Assembly: GCA_040752835.1 (NCBI GenBank)
Contig: JBFMGG010000007.1
Location: 248,001 to 312,000 of the forward strand
Origin: Campylobacterota bacterium
GTDB lineage: Bacteria > Campylobacterota > Campylobacteria > Campylobacterales > Sulfurimonadaceae
DNA: 64,000 nt
Reading direction: 5' to 3'
Shown here: piece after piece, positions 8,060 through 16,190 of the stretch
How positions within the stretch are numbered: position 1 is the stretch's first letter
Layout: the number at the start of each line of letters is the position of its first letter
Notes under the pieces: generated by a model
Database searches by the model: none
Told to the model about the DNA's origin: nothing
What the model saw: the letters and a program-made list of their open reading frames with translations, nothing else
Made by a program: the position numbers and the translations under genes

Positions 8060-9613
8060 AAGAAGCCGCACGGCAAGGTACGGGGTGAAAATATAGGCGA
8101 CAAACAGCGAAGCGATCAGCGCAACGGGGACGTTGGCGGGGATCGGTTTCATGAACTGCCCCATCATCTGCCCGACAAACGCCATCGGTACCATCGTGAG
8201 GATAATCGCCAGCGTCGCGATGTTCGTCGGTGCGCCGATCTCGTCGGTGGCCTCGATCATCAGCTCGTCGGCGTCCTGATCGGCGGCGTGCGCGGAGTGG
8301 AAATGGCGATGGATGTTTTCGATGACGATGATCGCCGCATCCACCAGCAGCCCCAGCGAGAGCAAAAACGCAAAGAGGGTGATCCGGTTGACCGTCTGCC
8401 CCGTGATGTAGGCGATGAAAAGGGTGATCGCGAGGATCGCCGGGACGGTGAAGGTGACGATCAGCGATTCGCGCCATCCCAGGACGAAGATGAGGAGGAT
8501 GGCGATGATGACGATCGAGAGGATCAGGTGAAAGACCAGCTCGTTGACCGCTTCGTTGGCCCGTTCGCCGTCGTTGCGGGTGATGACGTAGCTGATCCCC
8601 TCTTTTTTCATCTGTTCTTTGTATTTTTCGAGTTCCTCTTTGACCGAATCGGCGATCACGACCGCGTTGGTCCCCTGAAGCTTCGAGACGGTGAGGGTGA
8701 CCTGGTCTTTGAGCGGCGAAAATTTCCCCTCTTCGCCGCGCACGGTGACGAGTGCCGATTTAAAGTTCTGGATATCGCTTCCGGCGGTCACGGTGGCCAC
8801 GTCGCGCAGGTAGATGGCCGAACCGCCGTATTGGGCGACGATGATGTTGCCAACGTCGTCGATGTTTTCGATCGCGTTGCGGACCCCGATCATCACGATT
8901 TCGTTGCTCTGGGTTTTCCCTTTGATCTCGGGGACGTTGTAGGCCAGTGACTGCGTTGCCTGGACGATCTGCCCCAGCGAGAGGTTGTAGCCGGCGAGGC
9001 GGTTCATGTCTACCAGGACGTTGAACTGGTGTTTTTTGGCCCCTTTGATGTCGGTGACCGCGACGTTGGGGAGGCCGTTGATGTGATGCTGGATCGCTTT
9101 GACGTGATCGTAAAGGACGGTCGGGTCCATTTTCGGGTCGTTCGCGTAGAAGGCGACCGAAAGGACGGGGATGTCGACGTCGATATCCAGCGGCTTGATG
9201 ATCGGCTGCATCGCCCCTTTGGGGAGGATGCTCATGTTTTGCATGATCTTGTCGTAGATTTTGAGGTTCGAGTCCTCTTTTTCCTCGCCGATGTAGAAGG
9301 CCGCGTTGATCACCGCGACATTGTCCATCGCCATCCCGTGGATGTGCTCGATCCCCTTGACCTCTTTGAGCTTGCGTTCGAGCGGCTTGACGATGACGTT
9401 TTCGACTTCGCTGGCGGTGGCTCCGGGGAGGGCGATGATGACGGTAGAACCGCTGACGACCATCTGGGGATTCTCTTCGCGCGGCATAAGCATCAGGGCG
9501 ATGTAGCCGATGACGAGGAGAAAAATTCCCAGAATGGGGGTCAGGGGATTGCGGATGAACCCTTTGGCGAGTTTACCGGCAATGTCTTTGGGCTGGTAGG
9601 CGTTCGGTTGCAT
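8027..9613 (-). CDS. RND efflux permease, N-terminal half (separate ORF)
   Basis: The 528 residues begin with TM1 (ILGIFLLVIGYIALML near 27-42), then the porter domain (STVIIALPGATASEVENVI), then TM2-TM6. TM4 reads LGLLVDAAIIVIENIHRH: the first of the two TM4 aspartates of AcrB is kept and the second is Ala. The chain stops after a short His-rich tail (KKPDHHAEAH). Normal RND pumps are about 1000-1050 residues in one chain, so this is half a pump. The C-half is the next ORF, in the -1 frame. A run of six A (minus strand, plus 8059-8054) sits 30 bases before the stop, and the -1 frame is open from there into the C-half. The gene lies 9 bp after the adaptor gene. Confidence 0.88.
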   Translation of the reverse strand: MQPNAYQPKDIAGKLAKGFIRNPLTPILGIFLLVIGYIALMLMPREENPQMVVSGSTVIIALPGATASEVENVIVKPLERKLKEVKGIEHIHGMAMDNVAVINAAFYIGEEKEDSNLKIYDKIMQNMSILPKGAMQPIIKPLDIDVDIPVLSVAFYANDPKMDPTVLYDHVKAIQHHINGLPNVAVTDIKGAKKHQFNVLVDMNRLAGYNLSLGQIVQATQSLAYNVPEIKGKTQSNEIVMIGVRNAIENIDDVGNIIVAQYGGSAIYLRDVATVTAGSDIQNFKSALVTVRGEEGKFSPLKDQVTLTVSKLQGTNAVVIADSVKEELEKYKEQMKKEGISYVITRNDGERANEAVNELVFHLILSIVIIAILLIFVLGWRESLIVTFTVPAILAITLFIAYITGQTVNRITLFAFLLSLGLLVDAAIIVIENIHRHFHSAHAADQDADELMIEATDEIGAPTNIATLAIILTMVPMAFVGQMMGQFMKPIPANVPVALIASLFVAYIFTPYLAVRLLKKPDHHAEAH

Positions 9614-9622
9614 GGCTACCCC

Positions 9623-10408
9623 TTACTGGATCTCGACGGTAGCGTACATACCCGGGTAGACGGTTTGTTTGGCCGAAAACGATACCTTGATGCGGAACGT
9701 GTGGGTCATCGGATTGGAGCTTGGGATGATCGCGCTGACCTTTCCGATACCGGTGTACCCGACCGAGGGGATTGATACTTTGACCCGTTTGCCCACGGGA
9801 ACGAGCTTGAGGTTGTTTTCGGCGACTTCAACCTCGATTTTGAGCGAGTTCAGATCGGCCAGAACGATGGCGGGCATCCCGGGCATCGCCATTTCTCCCA
9901 CTTTGATGTTTTTGGAGATGACGACCCCGCTGTTGGGAGCGGTGATGCGGAGGTAGTTGTACTGGTTGTTGACCTCTTTGAGGCGTGCTTTGGCCTGATT
10001 GACCTGGCGCTCGGCGATCGCGATCATGTTCTGGAGGTTTTTCTTGGAAAGTTCGAGGTTTTCGACCTCGTATTTACTCACCATGTCTTGCTGCAAAAGG
10101 CGTTTGTTACGTTCGAGATTCAACTCGAGGTTGGCGTATTGGTTCTGATACATTTGGAGCGAAAGTTCCGCCTGGGCGATCCCCAGCTCGACCTGTGTTT
10201 TGGCCGAATCGATCTCGCGTGAATCGATCGTATAGAGGAGCTGTCCTTTGGAAACGCGGGAGCCTTCGGAGACGTTCACGCTCGTCACGAAGCCCATGTT
10301 ACGGCTCGTGATCATTTTCTGGTTGTCGCTGATGACGCTTCCCGAAAGGTTCAGTCCCGCGGCGGCGAGGGAAGAGGCGAGGGCGATGGTGGTGATGAGA
10401 AATTTCAT
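9623..10408 (-). CDS. RND periplasmic adaptor (membrane fusion protein)
   Basis: A 261-residue adaptor with a signal peptide (MKFLITTIALASSLAAAG). A lipoyl-like half (GFVTSVNVSEGSRVSKGQLL), a coiled-coil hairpin around residues 70-140 (AQAELSLQMYQNQYANLELN) and the second lipoyl half with the beta-barrel (LRITAPNSGVVISKNIKVG) follow. It bridges the inner-membrane pump to TolC. It is short compared with the usual 350-400 residues: the membrane-proximal domain seems missing or reduced, since the protein ends at YPGMYATVEIQ. The ATG overlaps the upstream tolC-type stop by one base (TAATG). Confidence 0.9.
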   Translation of the reverse strand: MKFLITTIALASSLAAAGLNLSGSVISDNQKMITSRNMGFVTSVNVSEGSRVSKGQLLYTIDSREIDSAKTQVELGIAQAELSLQMYQNQYANLELNLERNKRLLQQDMVSKYEVENLELSKKNLQNMIAIAERQVNQAKARLKEVNNQYNYLRITAPNSGVVISKNIKVGEMAMPGMPAIVLADLNSLKIEVEVAENNLKLVPVGKRVKVSIPSVGYTGIGKVSAIIPSSNPMTHTFRIKVSFSAKQTVYPGMYATVEIQ

Positions 10409-11775
10409 TATTTGACTCCGTTGCTAAGTTTTTCGAGGGCGAAGATACGTTCGTTGCGCTGGTTTTTGACCATTTGAAGGTTCAATATCTTTTCAATCTG
10501 CTGGGACTGTTTGACGATGACGTCGCTCATCGACGCGAGGTGCTCGTGATAACGCCCTTCGTAATTGCGGTAAATCTGGCTGGCGAGTTCGAGCTCTTTT
10601 TCAAGGCTCTTGACCTGCGCGTTGAGGCTTTCGATTTCGGTGCGGATCTTGTCGTATTGCAGGGCGATTCCCTTACGGGCCAGTTCGACCTGCGTTTTCG
10701 TTTTCAGCCGTTCGATCCGGGCTTTTTCCAGCGAAGCGCCGTCGACGCCTCCGTTAAAGAGATTCCACGTCAGACGCGCTCCGAAGGTATAGCCTTTGTG
10801 GTCTCCAAAATCTCCGCCGAACGTGTCGTCCGCGGTGGCGGTTTCGGCAAAAGCACCGATCTGGGGCAGGAAAGGAGCATACGCCAGATCGACCATGCTT
10901 TCGCGCACTTCGAGCCCTTTGGACGCTTTCTGGAGGTCGATGTTGTTGGCGAGTACGTCGTCTTCGCCGACGGCGGAAGCGGGATAGTCGCTGCGGGGAA
11001 GTTCGATTTCATTCACGTCGCGGTTGAGGAGAAAACTGATGTAATGGTACAGCAGTTTTTTGTTTGCTTCCATTTCGCTCAAGCTCCGTTCGACGTTCGC
11101 TTTTTTCGCCTGCACTTCGAGAAGGTCCACTTTTTTGGCGTACCCTTCGGTGATCATCATCTGGGTCGTCCGCTCGAGGGTTGCGATGTTGTCGCGGATG
11201 ATGCTCATGTGGTCGATGCTGTTTTGCAGCAGTGCCATGTCGTAATAGCTTTTGCGCAGCTCGTAGCTCTTTTCGGTTTTCACCTGCTCGGCGTCGAGTT
11301 TTTTGATTTTTTCCATTTTTTCGGCGATGTCGCCGTACGCGCTGAGTTTTCCTCCGGTATAGACCGGAAGCATGTAGGTGAGTTTGGTCTGGAAATAGTT
11401 ATGGTAACCCGGATAGTTCAGGTGCTTGGGAGGCTTGGTGTACAGATCGGGCGCACCGGCCATCTGGTTGGCGACGAACTCGTCGGCGCTGAAATCCCCG
11501 AACGTCGCTTCGCGGGAGCTGAGTTTGAAGCCGAAAACGTTGCTGGGGTCGTTGGAACGGCTGAACGTCTGGGTCAGGTCGAGTGAACCGAAGTGGTAGC
11601 CGCGGGCGATGTCGACGTCGGTCTCGGCGGTTTTGGCATCGAGATCGGCCGTTTTGATTTCGAGGTTTTGTTTGTGCAGAATATCGAGCGCTTCGCCCAG
11701 GCTCAGCCCCGCCGCCTGCAGGTGGCAGGAGGTAAGCAGCAGCGATGCGGACAGGATACGGGATAGTACTGACAT
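10408..11775 (-). CDS. TolC-family outer-membrane efflux protein
   Basis: First gene of the efflux operon tolC-mfp-rndN-rndC-DUF342. The 455-residue protein has a signal peptide ending near QAAG, then the TolC pattern LSLGEALDILHKQNLEIKTA, long coiled-coil helices and short strand segments such as YTFGARLTWNLFNGG. TolC proteins form trimeric outer-membrane channels. I prefer the ATG at 11775, nine bases after AAGG; the ATG at 11784 touches that AAGG directly and would leave no spacing. A second, unrelated outer-membrane factor lies at 19007. Confidence 0.9.
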   Translation of the reverse strand: MSVLSRILSASLLLTSCHLQAAGLSLGEALDILHKQNLEIKTADLDAKTAETDVDIARGYHFGSLDLTQTFSRSNDPSNVFGFKLSSREATFGDFSADEFVANQMAGAPDLYTKPPKHLNYPGYHNYFQTKLTYMLPVYTGGKLSAYGDIAEKMEKIKKLDAEQVKTEKSYELRKSYYDMALLQNSIDHMSIIRDNIATLERTTQMMITEGYAKKVDLLEVQAKKANVERSLSEMEANKKLLYHYISFLLNRDVNEIELPRSDYPASAVGEDDVLANNIDLQKASKGLEVRESMVDLAYAPFLPQIGAFAETATADDTFGGDFGDHKGYTFGARLTWNLFNGGVDGASLEKARIERLKTKTQVELARKGIALQYDKIRTEIESLNAQVKSLEKELELASQIYRNYEGRYHEHLASMSDVIVKQSQQIEKILNLQMVKNQRNERIFALEKLSNGVK

Positions 11776-11813
11776 AAAGGTCATCCTTGTAACTATTTGT
11801 GTTAATAATCAAA

Positions 11814-11852
11814 TGTATAAGTATTATTATACACGTTTGCGTATTGGATCAA
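11814..11852 (-). promoter_or_regulatory. tolC-operon promoter with overlapping palindromic operator
   Basis: A perfect inverted repeat, TGTATAA-N6-TTATACA, covers 11814-11833. On the minus strand its left arm forms the -10 box TATAAT (11832-11827). A weak -35 (TTTGAT or GTTTGA) lies 16-17 bases further upstream, near 11847-11854. The repeat's 20-bp dyad symmetry suits a TetR/MarR-type repressor. No regulator gene is adjacent. Confidence 0.5.
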
Positions 11853-11892
11853 ACTAAAATCCGGGCGGAACAAACCGCTCAAGCGGATGAAT

Positions 11893-11912
11893 AGTGTACC
11901 ATAAGTTACACT
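11893..11912. promoter_or_regulatory. Second inverted repeat in the tolC/efp gap
   Basis: AGTGTA at 11893-11898 and TACACT at 11907-11912 are perfect arms around an eight-base spacer. The site lies between the tolC promoter and the efp promoter and could serve either. Confidence 0.35.
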
Positions 11913-11939
11913 TTGTTTGAAATTCGTCGCCGTTTCGGG

Positions 11940-11945
11940 TAAAAT
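11940..11945 (+). promoter_or_regulatory. Candidate efp -10 box (TAAAAT)
   Basis: TAAAAT sits 32 bases before the efp ATG, in a good position for a sigma-70 start. The ribosome-binding site AAGGAA follows at 11965-11970. Confidence 0.4.
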
Positions 11946-11977
11946 TCGCCCACAAAAGAATCGCAAGGAATCAGAAA

Positions 11978-12544
11978 ATGGCAACAATCGGCATGGGTGA
12001 TATCAAAAAGGGCGTGCGTCTGGAAATCGACGGCAACCCGTTCAAAGTCGTCGAATTTCAACACGTCAAACCGGGTAAAGGGGCGGCGTTCGTCCGTATG
12101 AAAGTCAAAAACTTCAAAAACGGCAAAGTGATCGAAAAAACGGTTCACGCCGGTGATAAATTCGAAGTGCCGAACATGGCGCACAAAACGATGCAGTTCC
12201 TCTACGACGACGGCGAAATGCTTCAGTTCATGGATAACGAAAGCTACGAACAGCTCGGTCTGACTTACGATCAGTGCGAAGAGGCGATGAAGTGGATCAA
12301 AGACGGTACGAACGTCCAGATGGTTTTCCACAACAACGAAGCGATCAGCGTCGACGCCCCTGAAATCATGGAACTCAAAATCGTCGAAACTCCGCCGAAC
12401 TTCAAAGGAGATACCTCCAGCGCCTCCAAAAAACCGGCCACCCTCGAAACGGGTGCGGTCGTTCAGGTCCCTTACCACGTTTTGGAAGGCGATATCATCA
12501 AAGTCAACACCGTCGAGGGCGAATACCTCGAAAAAGTGAAATAA
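11978..12544 (+). CDS. efp: Elongation factor P
   Basis: EF-P relieves ribosome stalling at polyproline stretches. The 188-residue protein has the KOW-like N-terminal domain with [10 protein letters not shown], where Lys34 is the position modified in other bacteria, then two OB domains. The C-terminal OB motif appears as the segment [23 protein letters not shown] lies eight bases before the ATG. It has its own promoter and is divergent from the efflux operon. Confidence 0.97.
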   Translation: MATIGMGDIKKGVRLEIDGNPFKVVEFQHVKPGKGAAFVRMKVKNFKNGKVIEKTVHAGDKFEVPNMAHKTMQFLYDDGEMLQFMDNESYEQLGLTYDQCEEAMKWIKDGTNVQMVFHNNEAISVDAPEIMELKIVETPPNFKGDTSSASKKPATLETGAVVQVPYHVLEGDIIKVNTVEGEYLEKVK

Positions 12545-12568
12545 CTTCCCTTTTTTCCTTCTTCACAG

Positions 12569-12600
12569 CGGGGCTTGACCCCGTAACTTTCTTTTTGTAT
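12569..12600 (+). terminator. Candidate efp terminator
   Basis: CGGGG-cttga-CCCCG (12569-12583) forms a five-bp GC stem, extended by one G-U pair, and is followed by a T-rich but interrupted tract (TAACTTTCTTTTTG). The weak T-run keeps confidence modest. Confidence 0.45.
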
Positions 12601-12655
12601 CATTCACTACTATTATCTGAAGAGATCAGCCACTCCAGCCGACAAAGGACCTCCC

Positions 12656-13219
12656 ATGCCCAAAGTATTAGTTCCCCTTGCCGAAGGGTTCGAAGAGATC
12701 GAAGCCATTAGCGTTGTCGACGTGATGCGGCGCGCGGGGATCGAAGTCGTTTTGGGTTCCCTGGATGAAAGGACGAACGTGAAAGGGGCCCACGGCATTC
12801 ACGTTCAGGCCGATCAGAGTATCAAAGGGATTCATGCGGACGACCTCGACATGATCGTACTCCCCGGAGGATGGGGCGGTACGAAAGCCCTCGCGGCCGA
12901 TGAACAGGTGCAGGCGCTGCTCAAAGCGATGGACGCGAAAGAAAAAGGGATCGGGGCGATCTGCGCCGCACCGTTCGCCCTCGAAGCGGCAGGAGTGCTC
13001 AAAGAGGGCTATACCTGTTACCCCGGCATCGAAGAAGAGATCAAAACGGGGGGATTTACCGCCCGCAGCGATGTGGTCACGAGCGGGAACGTCATGACGT
13101 CGCGCGGCCCTGGGACGGCGATTTGCTTCGGTTTGGCCATCGTCAAAAAACTGGTCGGGCGCGAGGCGTGCGAGAAATTGCGCAACGGTCTGCTGGCGGG
13201 TTACTGTGCGGATTGTTAA
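12656..13219 (+). CDS. DJ-1/PfpI family protein (YajL/ThiJ type)
   Basis: At 187 residues this has the DJ-1 size and fold. Conserved blocks are GFEEIEAISVVDVMRRAGI with Glu16, VLPGGWGG near residue 68, and the nucleophile elbow GAICAAP with Cys103. GNVMTSRGPGTA supplies the conserved histidine-loop region of the family, although the His itself is not obvious. DJ-1/YajL proteins act in oxidative and carbonyl stress; glyoxalase and deglycase activities are reported and debated. AAGGA lies just upstream of the ATG. The downstream DUF1566 gene overlaps its 3' end by 14 bases. Confidence 0.9.
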   Translation: MPKVLVPLAEGFEEIEAISVVDVMRRAGIEVVLGSLDERTNVKGAHGIHVQADQSIKGIHADDLDMIVLPGGWGGTKALAADEQVQALLKAMDAKEKGIGAICAAPFALEAAGVLKEGYTCYPGIEEEIKTGGFTARSDVVTSGNVMTSRGPGTAICFGLAIVKKLVGREACEKLRNGLLAGYCADC

Positions 13220-13952
13220 TGTCGGCTGGGTACTCGGCATTGCCCTGTGCGCCCAGGCTGAAAACCGTTTTTCTCCGACCGAAACCCTGACGCAGGAAGA
13301 GGCGGTCAAATACTGCCGGGAACTCGGACCGGGCTGGAGAGCGATGGAGATCGGCGAACTTTTCGCACTGCCCTCGGGGGCCCCTTTGGGCGAAAACTTC
13401 AGCTACTGGTCGGCAAACCAGGGGCCCTCGGATGAGACGATCATCGGCAGCGGCAGCGAAGGGGACGGCGGGATCATCGCGACGGTGGGATACGCTTTTT
13501 ATCCCAAAGAGCGCAACATCACCCTCTCTCCGCCTACGAAACGGATCGCCGCCGCCTGTACCGATGCCCCGAAAACCGTTCGAAAACGCGATTACGCTCT
13601 GACGCCCGAAGGGACGCTGGATCGTGACAACGCTTTGCTGTGGCATGCGTTCGACGCGACCGACAAGCGGGTCAAGTATACGTTCGACAAAGCCGAAGAG
13701 ATGTGTTCAAACCTTTCCCTGCATAACCGTAGCTGGCGTCTTCCGACCCTTGACGAACTTTACGGAATCGTCGATTATGCCCGGTTCCGCCCAACGGTCG
13801 ACATGAAATTTTTCGGTCCGATGATGCACCGTTATTACTGGACATCCGACACGCTCAACGCGCAGGAAGCGTATGTCGTCGGTTTCAAACTCGGTTCGGT
13901 CGCCACCGTCCCCAAAAGCGAAGAAGCCCACGTCCGGTGTGTGAGCGAATAG
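13206..13952 (+). CDS. Secreted DUF1566-domain protein
   Basis: The 248-residue protein starts at GTG inside the DJ-1 gene; that start gives a complete signal peptide (MRIVNVGWVLGIALCAQA) and is therefore preferred. The C-terminal half has the DUF1566 pattern: LLWHAFDATDKRV, WRLPTLDELYGIVDYAR and YYWTSDTL, followed by a final VRCVSE. The N-terminal half repeats the theme in weaker form (EAVKYCRELGPGWRAMEIGEL ... SYWSANQ), so two related C-type-lectin-like modules are likely. DUF1566 proteins are mostly periplasmic or surface proteins of unknown function. Confidence 0.75.
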   Translation: MRIVNVGWVLGIALCAQAENRFSPTETLTQEEAVKYCRELGPGWRAMEIGELFALPSGAPLGENFSYWSANQGPSDETIIGSGSEGDGGIIATVGYAFYPKERNITLSPPTKRIAAACTDAPKTVRKRDYALTPEGTLDRDNALLWHAFDATDKRVKYTFDKAEEMCSNLSLHNRSWRLPTLDELYGIVDYARFRPTVDMKFFGPMMHRYYWTSDTLNAQEAYVVGFKLGSVATVPKSEEAHVRCVSE

Positions 13953-13958
13953 CTCACA
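13940..13958 (+). other. Hairpin spanning the DUF1566 stop codon
   Basis: TGTGAGC-gaata-GCTCACA is a perfect seven-bp stem whose loop contains most of the stop codon. No T-run follows, so it is not an intrinsic terminator; it may protect the 3' end or be chance. Confidence 0.3.
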
Positions 13959-13965
13959 AATCGGG

Positions 13966-13971
13966 TATAAT
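13966..13971 (+). promoter_or_regulatory. rhlE promoter -10 (TATAAT)
   Basis: A consensus TATAAT lies 87 bases before the rhlE ATG, in an AT-rich gap. It implies a 5' UTR of about 80 bases, as often seen for DEAD-box helicase genes. Confidence 0.5.
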
Positions 13972-14058
13972 ACGTTTTAATAAACGGAAAATCCGTAAAG
14001 CTCTCTGATCTCTGCACTCGTTCTCCGCTTTCAAACACCTAAAGGAAACCAAACCTCA

Positions 14059-15354
14059 ATGTCATTTACCGAACTCAATCTCTCCGCACCGATTCTCAAA
14101 GCGGTCTTGGAAGAAGGATACACTACCCCGACGCCCGTACAGGCCCAGGCGATCCCCTACATTCTGGAGGGCCGGGACATGCTCGCCGGAGCCCAGACGG
14201 GGACCGGCAAAACGGCGGGTTTTACCCTGCCGATGCTCGAACTCCTCTCTCGCAATCCGCTCAAGGGGCCGCGCCGCGTCCGGGTCCTGATCCTCACTCC
14301 GACGCGCGAACTCGCCGCACAGGTCGGCGAGAGCGTCAAAACCTACGGTAAATACCTCCCGTTCAAAAGTGCCGTTATTTTCGGCGGTGTCGGGATACAA
14401 CCCCAGATCACCACGCTTCGTAACGGTGTCGATATCCTCGTCGCCACCCCCGGACGGCTGCTCGATCACGTTTCGCAGGGGACGGTCGATCTGCGTCATG
14501 TCGAGATGTTCGTTCTCGACGAAGCCGACCGGATGCTCGACATGGGATTTATCAAGGATATCCGCCGTGTCATCGCGATCCTGCCGGCCAAAAAACAGAA
14601 TCTCCTCTTTTCAGCGACCTATTCCGATGAGATCAAAAAGTTGTGTGAATCGATTCTCCGCAATCCGGCGGTCGTCGAAGTGGCGCGCCGCAACACCTCG
14701 AGCGAACTGGTCCGCCAAAGCGTCATCCTCGTCGACTGCAAGCGCAAAAGCGCGCTGCTGGGGAAACTGATCGCCGACAACCGATGGGAACAGGTCCTCG
14801 TTTTCACCCGCACCAAGCACCAGGCGAACAAGCTCTCCGAGTATCTCCAAAAAATCGGGATCACCGCCGCCGCGATCCACGGCAACAAAAGCCAGGGTGC
14901 CCGTACCAAGGCGCTGGCCGATTTCAAAAGCGGCGCGGTGAAAATCCTCGTTGCGACCGATATCGCCGCACGGGGTCTGGACATCGACCAGCTCCCCCAC
15001 GTCGTCAACCTCGAACTTCCCAACATCGCCGAAGACTACGTCCACCGGATCGGCCGTACCGGACGGGCGGGGAACGCCGGAGAAGCGGTATCGCTCGTGT
15101 GCGTCGATGAATACGATTACCTCAAGGGGATCGAAAAACTGATCAACCGCAAACTCGACCGCACCATCATCGAAGGGTTCGAACCCGATCCATCGATCAA
15201 AGCCGAGCCGATCCAGCAAGGACGCGGCGGCGGGGGAGGACGTGGCAACGCCCCTCGCTCCAAACCCCGTGGGGATAAGCCGCAAGGCGGACACAGAGAA
15301 CCCCAGAAACGCGAATCCCGCACCCATCACGGCGAAAGCCGCCGGGGACACTAA
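14059..15354 (+). CDS. rhlE: DEAD-box RNA helicase RhlE
   Basis: The 431-residue protein carries all helicase motifs: the Q-motif region [13 protein letters not shown], Walker A AQTGTGKT at 45-52, PTRELA, DEAD at 154-157, SAT near 186, and [10 protein letters not shown] near 330. A glycine/arginine-rich tail (GRGGGGGRG) follows, typical of RhlE and used for RNA binding. RhlE proteins remodel RNA in ribosome maturation and the degradosome. AAAGGA precedes the ATG. YaiI starts six bases after its stop. Confidence 0.95.
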   Translation: MSFTELNLSAPILKAVLEEGYTTPTPVQAQAIPYILEGRDMLAGAQTGTGKTAGFTLPMLELLSRNPLKGPRRVRVLILTPTRELAAQVGESVKTYGKYLPFKSAVIFGGVGIQPQITTLRNGVDILVATPGRLLDHVSQGTVDLRHVEMFVLDEADRMLDMGFIKDIRRVIAILPAKKQNLLFSATYSDEIKKLCESILRNPAVVEVARRNTSSELVRQSVILVDCKRKSALLGKLIADNRWEQVLVFTRTKHQANKLSEYLQKIGITAAAIHGNKSQGARTKALADFKSGAVKILVATDIAARGLDIDQLPHVVNLELPNIAEDYVHRIGRTGRAGNAGEAVSLVCVDEYDYLKGIEKLINRKLDRTIIEGFEPDPSIKAEPIQQGRGGGGGRGNAPRSKPRGDKPQGGHREPQKRESRTHHGESRRGH

Positions 15355-15360
15355 CGGATT

Positions 15361-15807
15361 ATGAAAATCCTCGTCGACGCCGATGCGTTTCCGAACGCTC
15401 TTAAAGAGATTCTCCTGCGTGCAGTGCTGAAGCGTCAGATCACCACCGTTTTTATCGCTAACAAACGGATCGGTATCCCCGATGCACATCATGTCTCTAT
15501 GGAGGTGGTCGCGCAGGGACCGGACGAGGCCGATCACCGGATCGCCGAACTGTGCGAATGCAACGATCTCGTCATCACCGCAGACATCCCTCTGGCCGAC
15601 CGGATCGTGACCAAAGGGGCCGTCGCCCTCGACCCGCGCGGCACGATCTACGATGAGAACAACGTCAAACACCTGCTGGCGATGCGCAACCTGATGGAGG
15701 AACTCCGCAACGCGGGGGAGATCACCGGAGGGCCCAGTGCCATCGGGGAAAAAACGGTGAGAGCGTTTGCGGACGGACTGAACAAACTGCTTTCAAAACC
15801 GCGCTAG
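15361..15807 (+). CDS. YaiI/YqxD family protein (UPF0178, DUF188)
   Basis: The 148-residue protein has the family signature KILVDADAFP at the start, a QGPDEADHRI segment, LVITADIPLADRIV and LDPRGTIYDENN. The family has a PIN/NYN-like fold with conserved Asp residues and is suspected to be a nuclease, but no activity is established to my knowledge. It is probably co-transcribed with rhlE, which would fit an RNA role. Its stop overlaps the convergent thioesterase stop by four bases. Confidence 0.9.
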   Translation: MKILVDADAFPNALKEILLRAVLKRQITTVFIANKRIGIPDAHHVSMEVVAQGPDEADHRIAELCECNDLVITADIPLADRIVTKGAVALDPRGTIYDENNVKHLLAMRNLMEELRNAGEITGGPSAIGEKTVRAFADGLNKLLSKPR

Positions 15808-16190
15808 TTTTTTTTCTCTTCCAACACCGCATACGTCCCCGTCGCGAACGCGACGAGGTTCTCTCCGTCGTGAAGTTCGATGGTGACGAACGACGTCTTT
15901 TTTCCCTGACGGATCACCTTTGCAAGCGCGCGCAGATGGCTTCCCGCGGCGGGCTTGAGGTAGTTGATCTTGATCTCCATCGTGACCGAAGTGAAGCCCT
16001 CGGGGAGGTTGGAGACGGCGGCGTACCACCCCGTGTTGTCCATCAGCGTCGAGATGACCCCGCCGTGGATGAACCCGAGGTGCTGCAGATGGCAAGGCAT
16101 GGTGGAAAGCTCGACCTCGGCGCTCCCCGGCTCGTAGCGGATCAGCTTGCCGCCGATGTGCTCCAGAAACGGGAATTTGATCTCATGCAT
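15804..16190 (-). CDS. PaaI-type hotdog thioesterase
   Basis: The 128-residue hotdog protein shows the PaaI active-site segment LGFIHGGVISTLMDNT (Asn/Asp general base region) and a final strand ATGTYAVLEEKK. Such enzymes hydrolyse acyl-CoA thioesters; the substrate cannot be told. I chose the ATG at 16190, which overlaps the aminotransferase stop (ATGCATGA) and has AAGGA upstream, instead of the longer form at 16223. It is the second gene of a two-gene operon with the aminotransferase. Confidence 0.85.
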   Translation of the reverse strand: MHEIKFPFLEHIGGKLIRYEPGSAEVELSTMPCHLQHLGFIHGGVISTLMDNTGWYAAVSNLPEGFTSVTMEIKINYLKPAAGSHLRALAKVIRQGKKTSFVTIELHDGENLVAFATGTYAVLEEKKN

